Below, piece by piece: positions 32,592 through 41,650 of a stretch of DNA of 64,000 nt. The notes beneath the pieces are model-generated. The model was given only the letters and a program-made list of their open reading frames with translations, had not been told where the DNA came from and did not search any database. The DNA is from CAYZXL01 sp964482435. GTDB taxonomy: Bacteria; Auribacterota; JABMQX01. The stretch's first letter is position 1, and every line of letters starts with the position of its first letter. A program made the translations under genes and the position numbers. The DNA is taken from NCBI GenBank assembly GCA_964482435.1, contig CAYZXL010000006.1, forward strand, positions 1-64,000. The letters run 5' to 3'.

Positions 32592-34079
32592 TTACTTTCT
32601 CTGCACGGCTGACAGCGCGGAGAGGGATGCTTCCTCGCGGCTCTGCCGTCGAGGTCGCCCTTTCCAGCCAACGGGGACGAGCTTCTCAAGCTCGGGGATG
32701 ACCTTCTTGCCTTCAGGCGTGTCCGCCAGATTCTGAACCTCCTCGGGGTCGTTTGTCATATCGAACAGCTGAGGCGGATTCAGCTCAAACCAGTTGTACT
32801 TCCATCGGCGAGTGCGAATCATCCGATTGGAACTCTGGAGCGGGTGAGCCTCGTATTCCGAGAACGCCACTTCCCTCCATTCCTTTTCTTCTCCTCGCAT
32901 AAGGCTGACCATCGAGCGGGCAGAAATTCCGATCGGTGCGTCAAGCCCACAAAGCTCCGAAATCGTCGGCAAAAGCTTGAACTGCTCGACAACTTCGGTG
33001 ACAACCTTCCCCTTCGTAAGGCATGCCGGATTGCTGATGATAAGCGGCACGCGCACCGACTGCTCATAGAAGCAGTTCTTTCGCCACAGCCCATGTTCGC
33101 CGAGCATCTCGCCGTGGTCGGTGGTATAAACAACTATGGTGTTGTTTCTCAGGCCGAGCTCGTCGAGAACCTTCAGGAGCTTGCCGACCTCGTCGTCAAT
33201 GAAGTTGACGTTTCCGTAGTAGGCAGCGCGTGCAGTCAGGATTTGCGTCCCGGTCAGCTTTGCCCACTGATGCTGCTCACGGTATTTCTGAAGGTAAACT
33301 GGCAAACGAGAGATTTCATCCTCGGTCACCTTCGGGAGACGCATTCGCCCCCGATACCTGTTGAAGTAAACTTCAGGGGAGACAAACGGGAAATGCGGGA
33401 AAATGTATGAGACCCAGAACATGAACGGGCGGTCGCGGTTCTCTTTCAGCATGCGAATGGCTGCCTGTGTCACCTGATAGTCCTGAAATGTGTCGAGCGG
33501 GTCGTCGCTCGGCCCGGCAACGGCTGGTTGGCACACCGCGCCCGCTACCCGCCTGACATCCTCGGCGGCTTTCCAGAGCACGTCGGCGCCGGCATCACCA
33601 AGGGGACGGAGTTTGAAGCCGAGGCGCTTGTCTTTGCCTATGATGTGCATCTTCCCGGAGGCGCCGGTGACGTAGCCTCCTTCGGCAAAATGGTGTCCCA
33701 TCGTGTGAACGTCGTCGGGCAGCGTTGAACCGTTGTCCCAGGCGCCGAGCTCAAAACAGTACCGCCCCGTCATGAGAGCCGACCGTGACGGAACGCACAG
33801 CGGATGCTGGCAGTACGCATTGGCGAATCGAACACCCGTTGCGGCGAGAGAATCAATGTTGGGCGTCTCGACAATCGGGTCGCCGTAGCATCCGAGAACG
33901 TATGGGTTGTGCTCGTCGGACATAATCCAGAGGACGTTTGGCCGTTTCGGCGCCGCTGGTTTCTCGCCGCGTGCCCTCCTCGACGAGAGACTCAGGCCAA
34001 CGACCGCAGACGCACCTGCTCGGATGAACTCCCGGCGGGTTATTTTTGTGCTGCTGGGGATTTCGTCGCGATATGTCAT
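32592..34079 (-). CDS. TAT-exported sulfatase
   Basis: Type I sulfatase of 495 residues. A twin-arginine signal (KITRREFIRAGASAVVGLSL) directs export of the folded enzyme. The formylglycine motif is Cys95-Val-Pro-Ser-Arg followed by SALMTGRYCFE, and metal ligands are in NVLWIMSDEHNPYVLGCYGD and YTTDHGEMLGEHGLW. The Cys must be oxidised by a maturase; in anaerobes this is usually an anSME radical SAM protein, which is not in this window. The closest classes by eye are choline-sulfatase or glycan sulfatase types (S1 family). It is transcribed divergently from the glycyl radical operon, with an array of inverted repeats between them, so a shared sulfated substrate is possible. Confidence 0.9.
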   Translation of the reverse strand: MTYRDEIPSSTKITRREFIRAGASAVVGLSLSSRRARGEKPAAPKRPNVLWIMSDEHNPYVLGCYGDPIVETPNIDSLAATGVRFANAYCQHPLCVPSRSALMTGRYCFELGAWDNGSTLPDDVHTMGHHFAEGGYVTGASGKMHIIGKDKRLGFKLRPLGDAGADVLWKAAEDVRRVAGAVCQPAVAGPSDDPLDTFQDYQVTQAAIRMLKENRDRPFMFWVSYIFPHFPFVSPEVYFNRYRGRMRLPKVTEDEISRLPVYLQKYREQHQWAKLTGTQILTARAAYYGNVNFIDDEVGKLLKVLDELGLRNNTIVVYTTDHGEMLGEHGLWRKNCFYEQSVRVPLIISNPACLTKGKVVTEVVEQFKLLPTISELCGLDAPIGISARSMVSLMRGEEKEWREVAFSEYEAHPLQSSNRMIRTRRWKYNWFELNPPQLFDMTNDPEEVQNLADTPEGKKVIPELEKLVPVGWKGRPRRQSREEASLSALSAVQRK

Positions 34080-34177
34080 ATTGAGCTTCGCCTCAAAGGG
34101 TTTGTTGTCGCCGTTCGAAGATGATTTCCTGTGAATCCTACCCGATCATCGGCATCCTTTCAACTGCGCGAAGCAGT

Positions 34178-34320
34178 CGGGAACAGTTTGCAGTTGTTCC
34201 CGGTTCTAACGTAATGAAGCGGGCGCGCTCTCGTTCCTTCACAACGGGAACGTGCATGAGGGGCCTTGTATGGCCAAGGACCGCAAGAGGATTTCGCCCT
34301 CCGGCACGAAACGGAGGGCG
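34178..34320. promoter_or_regulatory. Operator-like inverted-repeat array in sulfatase/GRE divergent region
   Basis: Three perfect dyads lie in the 325-bp gap (34080-34404). The first is CGGGAACA (34178-34185) with TGTTCCCG (34195-34202), 9-bp gap. The second is CGTTCC (34232-34237) with GGAACG (34247-34252), 9-bp gap. The third is CGCCCTCCG (34295-34303) with CGGAGGGCG (34312-34320), 8-bp gap, ending 20 bp before the GRE -35. The first two share GGGAAC half-sites. All lie upstream of the GRE start site, so they would act as DNA sites for that operon; for the sulfatase they could be transcribed. Confidence 0.5.
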
Positions 34321-34340
34321 GAGGCGCACCGGCTTTTCCC

Positions 34341-34369
34341 TTGACCCCATGACCGGCTAAGCATATCTT
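34341..34369 (+). promoter_or_regulatory. Promoter of the glycyl radical enzyme operon
   Basis: TTGACC (34341-34346), a 17-bp spacer and TATCTT (34364-34369) lie about 35 bp before the ATG at 34405. The -10 hexamer is the same as that of the rnf promoter. Confidence 0.6.
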
Positions 34370-34404
34370 AAATTTGAAGGACCTTCCCAGCGGGAGACAC
34401 GAAA

Positions 34405-36702
34405 ATGACGCCGAGAATCGCAAAACTGAAAGCACAGCTCAACGACAAAAAATCTTTTGTCAACTGGTTTCTCCTCGAAGAAATCAAGATGAAGTCTTAC
34501 CTTGAGACGGAGGGGCTTCCACTGCCAATCCGACGAGCGAGGATGCTGGAGAAAGTGTTGCTTGAGATGCCGATTTCCATTGAGCCGAACGACCTCCTCG
34601 TCGGGACAGAGGATGACATTTTTGCCACGAGCTATGACCTGTTCAAGTCAGGGCTGGAGGAGTTTTCGGGCTACCTCGGGTACGGGGGGATTTACGGCGA
34701 GGTCGAAGGAGCATTTCCGCAGGAGCGGATTGAGCGGGTGAGAGATTTCTGGCTGAACGAGGAATATGAGCGGAGGAAAAGTTCGCTCTTCACCCCCGAG
34801 GAGCAGGCGTGGATGGATGAGGCGGTGTTCTTCGTGGAGCCGGTTACCGGGCACGCGATTCACGACGCCCCGACCGTCCTGACGGAAGGATACACCGGAA
34901 TTCTCGCTCGTGCCGAGAAGAAGCTTCGGCCTGAGAGTGACGAGGAGAAACGCGTCTTTTACGAAGCGGTGCGAATCGCTCTGAAGGCGGCAATGGCTTT
35001 TGCGGAAAGATATAGCGACCTTGCGGCTTCGATGGCCAGAGAAGAGCAGGACACGCAACGCGGCCGAGAGCTGCTCGAAATGAGCCGGATTTTGAGAAAG
35101 GTGCCAACGGGGCCGGCGGAGAGCTTTTACGAGGCGGTGCAATCGTTCTGGTTGACGTATGTGATTATGCACATCGAGCAGACGCCAAACCCTTACGCCT
35201 TTAGCTTAGGAAGGGTTGACCAGTTCCTTTATCCTTACTACCGAAGAGACAGGGACGCTGGAAAAATCACGGACGACGACGCTGTTGAGCTGATACAGAA
35301 CCTGTGGATCAAGGTCAACGTCGGGCGGAAGTTGTGGGCGGTCTCGCAGAATGTGGTCATTGGCGGCGTTCGCTCCGATGGGAGCGATGCGACAAACGAG
35401 CTGAGCTATTTGATTCTGGATGCGACGGACGACCTGGCGATTCCTTTGCCGACCATTACTGTGAAAGTCCATCGCCAGACGCCCACGCAACTGTTCGATC
35501 GAGCCATCAACTTTCTCCTGAAAGGGCGCGGCCAGCCAACCATCATCAACGACGACGTGGTGGTTGAGTCGAAAATGGCGACGGGCGTTTCGCTCGAGGA
35601 CGCCAGAGAATCAGCGATCGCTGGCTGCCAGGAACCGCTTGTTCAGGGTGCGGAGAACGCCCGCACGACCGCGAGCTGGTTCTCGCTGCCCAGATGCCTG
35701 GAGCTGGCGCTGAACGACGGCGTCTCTCTCTTGACCGACAAAGAGATTGGTTTGCCGACGGGGACGCTCGCAGATTACTCCTCCTACGAGAAGCTTTGGC
35801 AGGCCTTCTGGAGGCAGGTTGACTTCTTTATCGAGCAGGCGGTGGATTGCGCCAACAGGTGCGACAAGCTGCTGGCGGAGCTGAGGCCGGCGCCGTTCAT
35901 CTCCGCGATTATGAACGATTGCATCGAGAAGGGAGCCGACTTCAGGAAAGACGGTGCGAGATACAACTTTTCGGGCTTTCTTTGCCACGGCGTTGCCAAC
36001 GTTGCGGATTCGTTTGCGGCTCTGAAGAAACTCGTTTTCGAGGAAAAGCGATTGAAGGCGGTTGACGTGCTTAACGCTCTCCGGACAGACTACGCCAACG
36101 ATCCAACGATCCGTCTTGTGCTCATCAACCACGCTCCCAAGTACGGCAACGACGACGATTACGTTGACTCGATTGCTGCTGAAATCGCCCGGAGAGTCGC
36201 CGACACGGTCCCGCGATACAGGAATTCTTTCGGAGGCGTCTTCCGTCCCGGGTTCAGCACGCCTTCCACCCACGTGCTATATGGGATGAGATGCGGGGCG
36301 ACTCCCGATGGGAGAAAGCACCGGGACACTTTCGCCTTTGGCATTGGACCTATGCAGGGTTACAACCGGAACGGCCCTACTGCCCTGGCCCTTTCAGTGA
36401 CAAAATTCCCTCACTGGAAGGCGACTCACGGCCTTGCGTTCAGCCAGAGCTTGCCTCCGGGGGTAATCACCTGCTCGGAGGACGTCGAGAAACTCAAAGC
36501 CTTCATCAGGTCCTACCTCGACATGGGCGGGAGGTACATCCATTACAACGTGCAGGACGTCGAGACTCTCAGGGATGCCAAAGTCCATCCCGAAAAGCAC
36601 CGCGACATCATCGTGCGCGTCCACGGCATGAACGCGTACTTTGTCAATCTCGACCCGCTCATCCAGAACGACATCATAAGCAGAGCAGAACACCGCGTAT
36701 GA
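34405..36702 (+). CDS. Glycyl radical enzyme (PFL/dehydratase family)
   Basis: Oxygen-sensitive radical enzyme of 765 residues. The thiyl-radical Cys is Cys408 in AIAGCQEPLVQG, with Glu two residues on, as in dehydratase-type members. The glycyl radical loop is near the C-terminus: IIVRVHGMNAYFVNLDP, with Gly741 25 residues from the end. Canonical loops read R-V-(S/A/C)-G-(Y/F/W); here His740 and Met742 flank the Gly, which is unusual. The N-terminal PFL domain begins with the PIRRARMLEKVLLEMPISIE stretch typical of the diol-dehydratase-like branch. The activase gene overlaps by 4 bp and an FGGY kinase follows, so the substrate is probably a polyol or sugar derivative. It cannot be assigned further. 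Confidence 0.9.
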   Translation: MTPRIAKLKAQLNDKKSFVNWFLLEEIKMKSYLETEGLPLPIRRARMLEKVLLEMPISIEPNDLLVGTEDDIFATSYDLFKSGLEEFSGYLGYGGIYGEVEGAFPQERIERVRDFWLNEEYERRKSSLFTPEEQAWMDEAVFFVEPVTGHAIHDAPTVLTEGYTGILARAEKKLRPESDEEKRVFYEAVRIALKAAMAFAERYSDLAASMAREEQDTQRGRELLEMSRILRKVPTGPAESFYEAVQSFWLTYVIMHIEQTPNPYAFSLGRVDQFLYPYYRRDRDAGKITDDDAVELIQNLWIKVNVGRKLWAVSQNVVIGGVRSDGSDATNELSYLILDATDDLAIPLPTITVKVHRQTPTQLFDRAINFLLKGRGQPTIINDDVVVESKMATGVSLEDARESAIAGCQEPLVQGAENARTTASWFSLPRCLELALNDGVSLLTDKEIGLPTGTLADYSSYEKLWQAFWRQVDFFIEQAVDCANRCDKLLAELRPAPFISAIMNDCIEKGADFRKDGARYNFSGFLCHGVANVADSFAALKKLVFEEKRLKAVDVLNALRTDYANDPTIRLVLINHAPKYGNDDDYVDSIAAEIARRVADTVPRYRNSFGGVFRPGFSTPSTHVLYGMRCGATPDGRKHRDTFAFGIGPMQGYNRNGPTALALSVTKFPHWKATHGLAFSQSLPPGVITCSEDVEKLKAFIRSYLDMGGRYIHYNVQDVETLRDAKVHPEKHRDIIVRVHGMNAYFVNLDPLIQNDIISRAEHRV

Positions 36703-37658
36703 CAGAGGGGCGGATTTTTGCGATAAAGAGATTTGCCCTTCACGACGGTCCGGGCATCCGAACAACGGTATTCCTGAAGGGCTGCCCGCTGCGCTGTCTG
36801 TGGTGCCACAACCCCGAAGGACTCAGCCACGAGCAGCAACTCGCTTTTTACCCCCACCTTTGTATCGCTTGTGACAACTGCTATCGAGCCTGTCTCACGG
36901 GTGCCCTTCGGAAGACGAGCACGCCCATTGAGGATTACGAGGAGGAAGTGTGCGTTCTGTGTGGGAAGTGCGCCGAAGCATGTCCCGCCGGGGCAATTCA
37001 GTTGGTCGGACGAGACGTGTCGGCCAAAGAGGTCATAGGCGAGGTCGAGAGAGACCGCCGATTTTACGAGGTTTCGGGCGGGGGCATGACCATCAGCGGG
37101 GGAGAGCCGCTTTCTCAACCGGATTTCACCTGTGAATTGCTTTCGCTCGCGAAAGCACGCCGGATTCACACAATCCTCGACACTTCGGGCCAGGCAAAGC
37201 CGGAAGACCTTGAGAGATGCCTCGATCGCGCGGACCACGTTTACTACGACGTAAAAGTTGTGGATGACGAGAAGCACAGGCGGCTCGTCGGAGCTTCCAA
37301 CGTCGTGATGCTTGAAAACTTGAAGAGAGTCTGCTGCTCGGGGAAACCGCTGACCATCCGAATTCCGCTCGTCACAGGACAGAACGATTCGCCGGAAGAT
37401 ATTTCCGCCCTGGCTGACCTGATTGCCTCATTTCCGGCAACGACGAGTCTTCAACGAATTGAACTCCTTCCCTATCACAGAATCGGTGAAGGGAAGTACG
37501 GAAGCGTTCGGTTGGACTACCCGCTGAAAGGGCACCAAGTGCACTCGGTCGAAGAGCTGGAGTCCGTCGTCGGCGATTTCCGGGCGAGAGGCCTGACCGT
37601 TTACTCGTCTCAGCTTGATCCGCCGTCCCTCGGCGCGCGAGGGGCGAAACCTCTTTAA
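36699..37658 (+). CDS. Glycyl radical enzyme activase (radical SAM)
   Basis: Radical SAM enzyme of 319 residues that installs the glycyl radical in the upstream enzyme. The SAM-cluster motif is Cys29-x3-Cys33-x2-Cys36 (KGCPLRCLWCHNPEG), preceded by FALHDGPGIRTTVF. A two-cluster ferredoxin insertion follows, with CIACDNCYRACLTGAL and CVLCGKCAEACPAGAI, as in activases of the dehydratase-type GREs but not of pyruvate formate-lyase. The GG-E motif of SAM binding is TISGGEPLSQPDF. The ATG overlaps the GRE stop codon (ATGA), so the two proteins are translationally coupled. The open frame extends upstream in another phase of the GRE gene but has no similarity there. Confidence 0.93.
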   Translation: MTEGRIFAIKRFALHDGPGIRTTVFLKGCPLRCLWCHNPEGLSHEQQLAFYPHLCIACDNCYRACLTGALRKTSTPIEDYEEEVCVLCGKCAEACPAGAIQLVGRDVSAKEVIGEVERDRRFYEVSGGGMTISGGEPLSQPDFTCELLSLAKARRIHTILDTSGQAKPEDLERCLDRADHVYYDVKVVDDEKHRRLVGASNVVMLENLKRVCCSGKPLTIRIPLVTGQNDSPEDISALADLIASFPATTSLQRIELLPYHRIGEGKYGSVRLDYPLKGHQVHSVEELESVVGDFRARGLTVYSSQLDPPSLGARGAKPL

Positions 37659-37670
37659 GGAACACATCTG

Positions 37671-39167
37671 GTGAGAAGTCTCCTCGGGATAGACATCGGC
37701 ACCTCCAGCACAAAGACCATCCTCATTGACGTCTCGGGCAGGCTGCTGGCAAAGGCGCAGAGCGAATACGAGATTGATTCGCCGAACACCGGTTGGGCAG
37801 AGCAGCACCCTGAGACATGGTGGGCGGCGGTGAGGAGAACGGTTTCTGCGGTCGTCGCCGAAAGCGGAATTCCTCCCTGCGAGATTGCGGGAATCGGGCT
37901 TTCCGGGCAAATGCACGGGACGGTTCTCCTCGACGAGAATCGGGCACTGCTCCGACCTGCGGTCATCTGGGCTGACAGGCGGAGTCAAAAGCAGTGTCAG
38001 GCCATGAGCGAGATTCTGGGCAAGGAGCAGCTCCGGGAGCTCGCCGGGAATTCCCTCTCTCCGGGCTTTATGGCGGCAACGCTTCTGTGGCTGAGGGAGA
38101 ACGAGCCGGAAACATTCTCCCGAATCGCGACGGCTTTTCTACCGAAGGATTACATTCGGTTCAGGCTTACGGGCGCCCTAGGCACCGAGGTGACGGATGC
38201 ATCGAGCAGCCTTCTCCTCGACGTGAAAAGGCGAACCTGGAGCAGACAACTCCTTGACCTCGTCGGGATTTCGCCCGAGCAGCTTCCGCCGCTTCATGAG
38301 TCACAGGACGTTGCTGGCACCGTCACCGAACAGGCTGCGAAAGAGCTTGGATTGACGTCCGGGACGCCGGTCGTCGCCGGAGGTGGGGACCAGTCCATGG
38401 CAGCCATCGGCAACGGAGTGGTTCAGGAAGGAATCGCCGTTTCGACCATCGGCACCGGCGGGCAGCTTTTCACCCCGATGAGAACTTTCAAGACCGACCC
38501 TGAGCTGCGAATCCACTCTTTTTGTCACGCTGTGCCGGGAATGTGGCATTTACTGGGGGCAATTTTGTCAGCGGGGCTGTCTCTCAAGTGGTTCAGAGAT
38601 AAGCTCTGCCCGGGGACCGACTACGCGCGACTTGATGAAATGGCGCGCTCGGTTTCCGTCGGGAGCGAAGGGTTGATCTTTCTTCCGTATCTTCTCGGAG
38701 AGCGCTCGCCGCACCTCGATCCGTCAGCGAGGGGATGCTTTGTCGGTTTGACCATCAACCACTCTGCGGGGCATCTCGCCCGGGCGGTGATGGAGGGCGT
38801 TGCCTTCGCCATGAAGGACTGTCTGAATCTTTTCCGCGGCCTGGGCGTCAACCCTCAACGAATTGTCATTTCCGGCGGCGGTGCCAAGTCGAGCCTCTGG
38901 CGGCAAATTCAGGCAGACGTCTATGACCGGGAGGTGATAACCGTCAACACGCAGGAGGAGGCGGCCACTGGCGCCGCGATTCTGGCGGGCGTCGGCGTGG
39001 GGATCTACCCAAGTTTGCAGGAGGCGTGCGGGGAGCTTGTCAAGCCTGTGTCGTCAACAAGCCCAATGCCGGGAAATTCTGCACGATACGCCGAGCTGTA
39101 CGAGGTCTATCGCTCGCTTTATCCGGCGCTGAAGGACTTTTTCCGTGAGCTGACGAAGCTCCCGTAG
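37671..39167 (+). CDS. xylB: FGGY-family carbohydrate kinase, xylulokinase-like
   Basis: Sugar kinase of 498 residues with the two ASKHA lobes. The N-terminal phosphate loop is LLGIDIGTSSTKTILIDVSG; the substrate region includes GLSGQMHGTVLLD and PAVIWADRRSQKQC. The C-terminal adenosine motif is ISGGGAKSSLWRQIQADVYD. By eye it is closest to D-xylulose kinase. GTG 37671 is the start, with AAGGA about 10 bp upstream. It is 12 bp after the activase, so the GRE, its activase and the kinase form one operon. No xylose isomerase is near, so the kinase may phosphorylate the product or a precursor of the GRE reaction instead of xylulose. Confidence 0.85.
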   Translation: MRSLLGIDIGTSSTKTILIDVSGRLLAKAQSEYEIDSPNTGWAEQHPETWWAAVRRTVSAVVAESGIPPCEIAGIGLSGQMHGTVLLDENRALLRPAVIWADRRSQKQCQAMSEILGKEQLRELAGNSLSPGFMAATLLWLRENEPETFSRIATAFLPKDYIRFRLTGALGTEVTDASSSLLLDVKRRTWSRQLLDLVGISPEQLPPLHESQDVAGTVTEQAAKELGLTSGTPVVAGGGDQSMAAIGNGVVQEGIAVSTIGTGGQLFTPMRTFKTDPELRIHSFCHAVPGMWHLLGAILSAGLSLKWFRDKLCPGTDYARLDEMARSVSVGSEGLIFLPYLLGERSPHLDPSARGCFVGLTINHSAGHLARAVMEGVAFAMKDCLNLFRGLGVNPQRIVISGGGAKSSLWRQIQADVYDREVITVNTQEEAATGAAILAGVGVGIYPSLQEACGELVKPVSSTSPMPGNSARYAELYEVYRSLYPALKDFFRELTKLP

Positions 39168-39254
39168 GCTGTGCTCCTTTCAGCGGCGCTCTCGCCGAAA
39201 ACGGCCGAGTTTCTCCTCGGTTCGGCGTCGAGCCGGTCGCCTGTGCGTCATCCG

Positions 39255-39737
39255 CTATTCGGCGAGCCTGACGGTCAAGAGGACTGACCTCCCGCCGATG
39301 GTCAGGACGGTCTTTGGCTTTCCCGGTTCAAGGACGACAGCCCCGCTGCCAGCGAATCCTCTTCCGCCTGTGGAGTCCTGCGTCTGGGATTCCACATCAA
39401 AGGATACGAACATCTTCTGCTGGTCGAGTTCCTTGATAATTCCGGCGATAGAGAGGCTAAGCTTGACGTCCTGCCTGTCCACGTGCACCTCGCCCCGATA
39501 TGCGCTCGTGGCGCACAGAATCATCATGGAGGTGTCAACACCCTGGCCGCTCAAGCCCAGCTCCATCTGCACGTCGAGCACGACGGGATGCTCCAGCACT
39601 TCTATCTCCGGTCGAACCACCTGAACCGCGGGCGAGGTCTCTTCCGGGACAATCTCTACCCGCTGCTCGCCGATACCAATTGTCCCAATTGTCGTCAAAG
39701 CGATTCCGAGGCCGACCAATGCGATTTTTCTAATCAT
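39255..39737 (-). CDS. Small exported protein, paralogue of the 39877-40413 protein
   Basis: Protein of 160 residues of no recognised family, with an N-terminal hydrophobic signal (IRKIALVGLGIALTTIGTIG). The mature part looks all-beta: VVLDVQMELGLSG, then LCATSAYRGEVHVDRQDVKL, SIAGIIKELDQQKMFVSFDV and GSGAVVLEPGKPKTVLTIGG. The upstream minus-strand gene encodes a protein with the same pattern (LC-T-AYRGE, I-GTI--, GSG, GKPTT, GSKSV). The start at 39737 is the ATG before the signal peptide. It is likely co-transcribed with the paralogue, 139 bp apart. The function is unknown; a periplasmic or outer-surface location is inferred. Confidence 0.7.
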   Translation of the reverse strand: MIRKIALVGLGIALTTIGTIGIGEQRVEIVPEETSPAVQVVRPEIEVLEHPVVLDVQMELGLSGQGVDTSMMILCATSAYRGEVHVDRQDVKLSLSIAGIIKELDQQKMFVSFDVESQTQDSTGGRGFAGSGAVVLEPGKPKTVLTIGGRSVLLTVRLAE

Positions 39738-39876
39738 GTCGAACCCTCTCCTTTCATCACAAACACGCGTCGCAGAGCGCAACGCCGGTTTTTCCCGTTC
39801 GTTCATGCGTGGTCACCCAAACGCGGCACTGAGACGAACTCCCGAGCCTCCCTCCGGCGCGACGAAGGTCGGCCGG

Positions 39877-40413
39877 TCATTTCTTCAACTCTGATGGTTC
39901 TTCCCTAGTTGCGGTCATGACGACCGATTTGCTCCCGACGACGACGAGGGTTGTTGGTTTGCCGTTCGCAAGCAATCCGGACCCCGCCGCTGAGAAGCTC
40001 GATGTGCCGGTGTTGTCTCCGTACCTGACTTCGAGGTCGTAAGTGATCAGAAATTTGCTCTGAGCAACCTTCTCGATGGTGCCGGAGATGCCAAGCTGGA
40101 AGCTCGTCTGCTGGCCCTGCGCGCTCGACTCACCGCGGTAAGCGTTCGTCACACAGAGAAGCTTGAGCTCCTGCGCGCCCGCAAACCCCGGTTGGACGCT
40201 CACTGTTATTAGCACCGCCTCGCCAAGAGCGGAAGGCGCCGGTTGCTCACGCGAAGGGGGTGCACCTGAGGCTTTCGCCGAGCCTTCCTTTGAAGGAGCA
40301 ACCGGCCGGGTCTGCGCGGCGACCAGACAGGACATCCCGACGAATAAAACAGCCGCGAAAACTTGCACCCGGGCGCATGAAACCAGTCGAGCAAGCAACC
40401 AGGATGGGCCCAC
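39877..40413 (-). CDS. Small exported protein, paralogue of the 39255-39737 protein
   Basis: Protein of about 178 residues with a signal peptide (VFAAVLFVGMSCLVAAQ), a Pro/Ala/Ser-rich linker (about residues 36-65) and a beta-rich domain. The domain reads VLITVSVQPGFAGAQELKLL, CVTNAYRGESSAQ, ISGTIEKVAQSKFLITYDLE and KPTTLVVVGSKSVV, clearly related to the downstream protein. GTG 40413 is chosen because GACGAGG lies 8 bp upstream and a normal signal peptide follows; the frame stays open 5' of it without similarity. No known family was recognised. Confidence 0.65.
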   Translation of the reverse strand: MGPSWLLARLVSCARVQVFAAVLFVGMSCLVAAQTRPVAPSKEGSAKASGAPPSREQPAPSALGEAVLITVSVQPGFAGAQELKLLCVTNAYRGESSAQGQQTSFQLGISGTIEKVAQSKFLITYDLEVRYGDNTGTSSFSAAGSGLLANGKPTTLVVVGSKSVVMTATREEPSELKK

Positions 40414-40741
40414 GGACGAACCTCGTCCGGTTACGCGGGAATCACACGACACCCAGTCCCGCTTCGAACGAAAGCTTGATGCAATGTCGCAAGGCACGCC
40501 AAATTCTCCTCTGTCTCCGAACGTCCTGTTCAATGTTCCTCGACGCCTCCATTCACCCTCCCCGATGCCCATCTCCGCGGCCCGCATCTCGCCGTCGCCG
40601 AGCAGCATCGCTGTGTTGTCCAGGAGGAATTCCGCCGCGCAGCCGCCTGAGCATCTCAAGAGCAATCCGCTTTTCCCAAAACGCGTGACCTGCAAACGGT
40701 TAGAATATCATGCGCCATGCGTTGACCAATTGCTCCTGACG
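40414..40741. other. Gap upstream of the exported paralogue pair
   Basis: This 328-bp stretch separates the exported paralogue (minus strand) from the end of the zinc-ribbon gene (also minus strand). Long frames cross it on both strands, but none has a ribosome site or recognisable similarity. No promoter stood out. Confidence 0.4.
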
Positions 40742-41272
40742 CTAAACCCTGTCTCGCCACAAGTCGAACGGGTTGGACTCGTCGGGGCTGCTCCGGAACT
40801 GTTCCCACAACCTGCGGAACCTGCTCTCGTAAATCATCTCGTAAAGGTCCATTCTGTCGGGGAACAGTTCTTCTGCCAACTCTCTGACCCTGCCTTTCTC
40901 AATCTCAATGTCTATCGCCGGATAGTCTGATATGAGGATCAAAGAACAAACTCGGTCTGCGGCTCGTCGGAGCTGCTCCATTTTTCGACGGGCGATGAGC
41001 TTTAGTTCTTCCTGTTCCTGGGCTGAAGGGAGCGCCGCGGTGTCTTTCCCGTCGGGAGGGGCAAAGCCTTCTGCTTTGACCACCTCGCCGCACTCGCAAA
41101 CAATCCTCCGCCCGAATTGGAAAAGCGTGATGTCATATTGCCGATTGCAGCGGGGGCACGTTATTGCCACTCCTGAGTCTCCTCTCTCGATGGTCTTCCA
41201 ACACAAAATGTACTCGCAATTCCCCTGCGCGTCAAGGCGGATTTCGCCTCCGGTGGGAGTCCCTTCCGGCAA
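40742..41272 (-). CDS. Zinc-ribbon hypothetical protein
   Basis: Protein of up to 176 residues. A zinc ribbon is formed by ITCPRCNRQYD and RRIVCECGEVVKAEG (C-x2-C...C-x-C). A linker is followed by a helical C-terminal half with EELKLIARRKMEQLRRAADR, LFPDRMDLYEMIYESRFRRL and a final WEQFRSSPDESNPFDLWRDRV. The only upstream in-frame initiator is TTG 41272, with no good ribosome site. An internal GTG just before the ribbon (near 41175) is possible, which would drop about 33 residues including another Cys pair. It is divergent from the rnf operon. The function is unknown. Confidence 0.6.
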   Translation of the reverse strand: MPEGTPTGGEIRLDAQGNCEYILCWKTIERGDSGVAITCPRCNRQYDITLFQFGRRIVCECGEVVKAEGFAPPDGKDTAALPSAQEQEELKLIARRKMEQLRRAADRVCSLILISDYPAIDIEIEKGRVRELAEELFPDRMDLYEMIYESRFRRLWEQFRSSPDESNPFDLWRDRV

Positions 41273-41554
41273 GGGCGACGGGGCTGTTACAGGAGCACCC
41301 CGACCTCACCCAACAAGCGGGCCTGCAGGGTCTGCACCACATCTCTGCAATGTCGAAAGACGACCCAAGCGGCGCCAAGCCTGCTCCTCCTCTTTTCATC
41401 GCCGGAGCCTCGTTCGAGGCATTGCACTGCAAATCGCCCACAACGAGGGGGGCAGCTTGACACACAACCCCTGGAGCGTTCTGCCGTCGGGCTTGTGCGT
41501 GCGACCAAGCGTTGCGGCCGTATGTGTTCTGCACACACGACGGGCCGTTTTATA

Positions 41555-41583
41555 TTGACAGCATACGGAGGCTTTAATATCTT
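41555..41583 (+). promoter_or_regulatory. Promoter of the rnf operon
   Basis: A perfect TTGACA (41555-41560), a 17-bp spacer and TATCTT (41578-41583) lie about 70 bp upstream of rnfC. The remaining divergent gap (41273-41650, 378 bp) contains no supported gene. Confidence 0.65.
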
Positions 41584-41650
41584 TTCGCGCAATTAACGGG
41601 TCCCGGCCGAAAAATCCTCTCGACGTACTCGCTGGCGAAGGAATCTTTAC

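Noticed and set aside
34405..36702. Selenocysteine or frameshift in the glycyl radical enzyme
   Set aside because: The frame is continuous, the catalytic Cys408 is an ordinary TGC codon, and the family length is normal.
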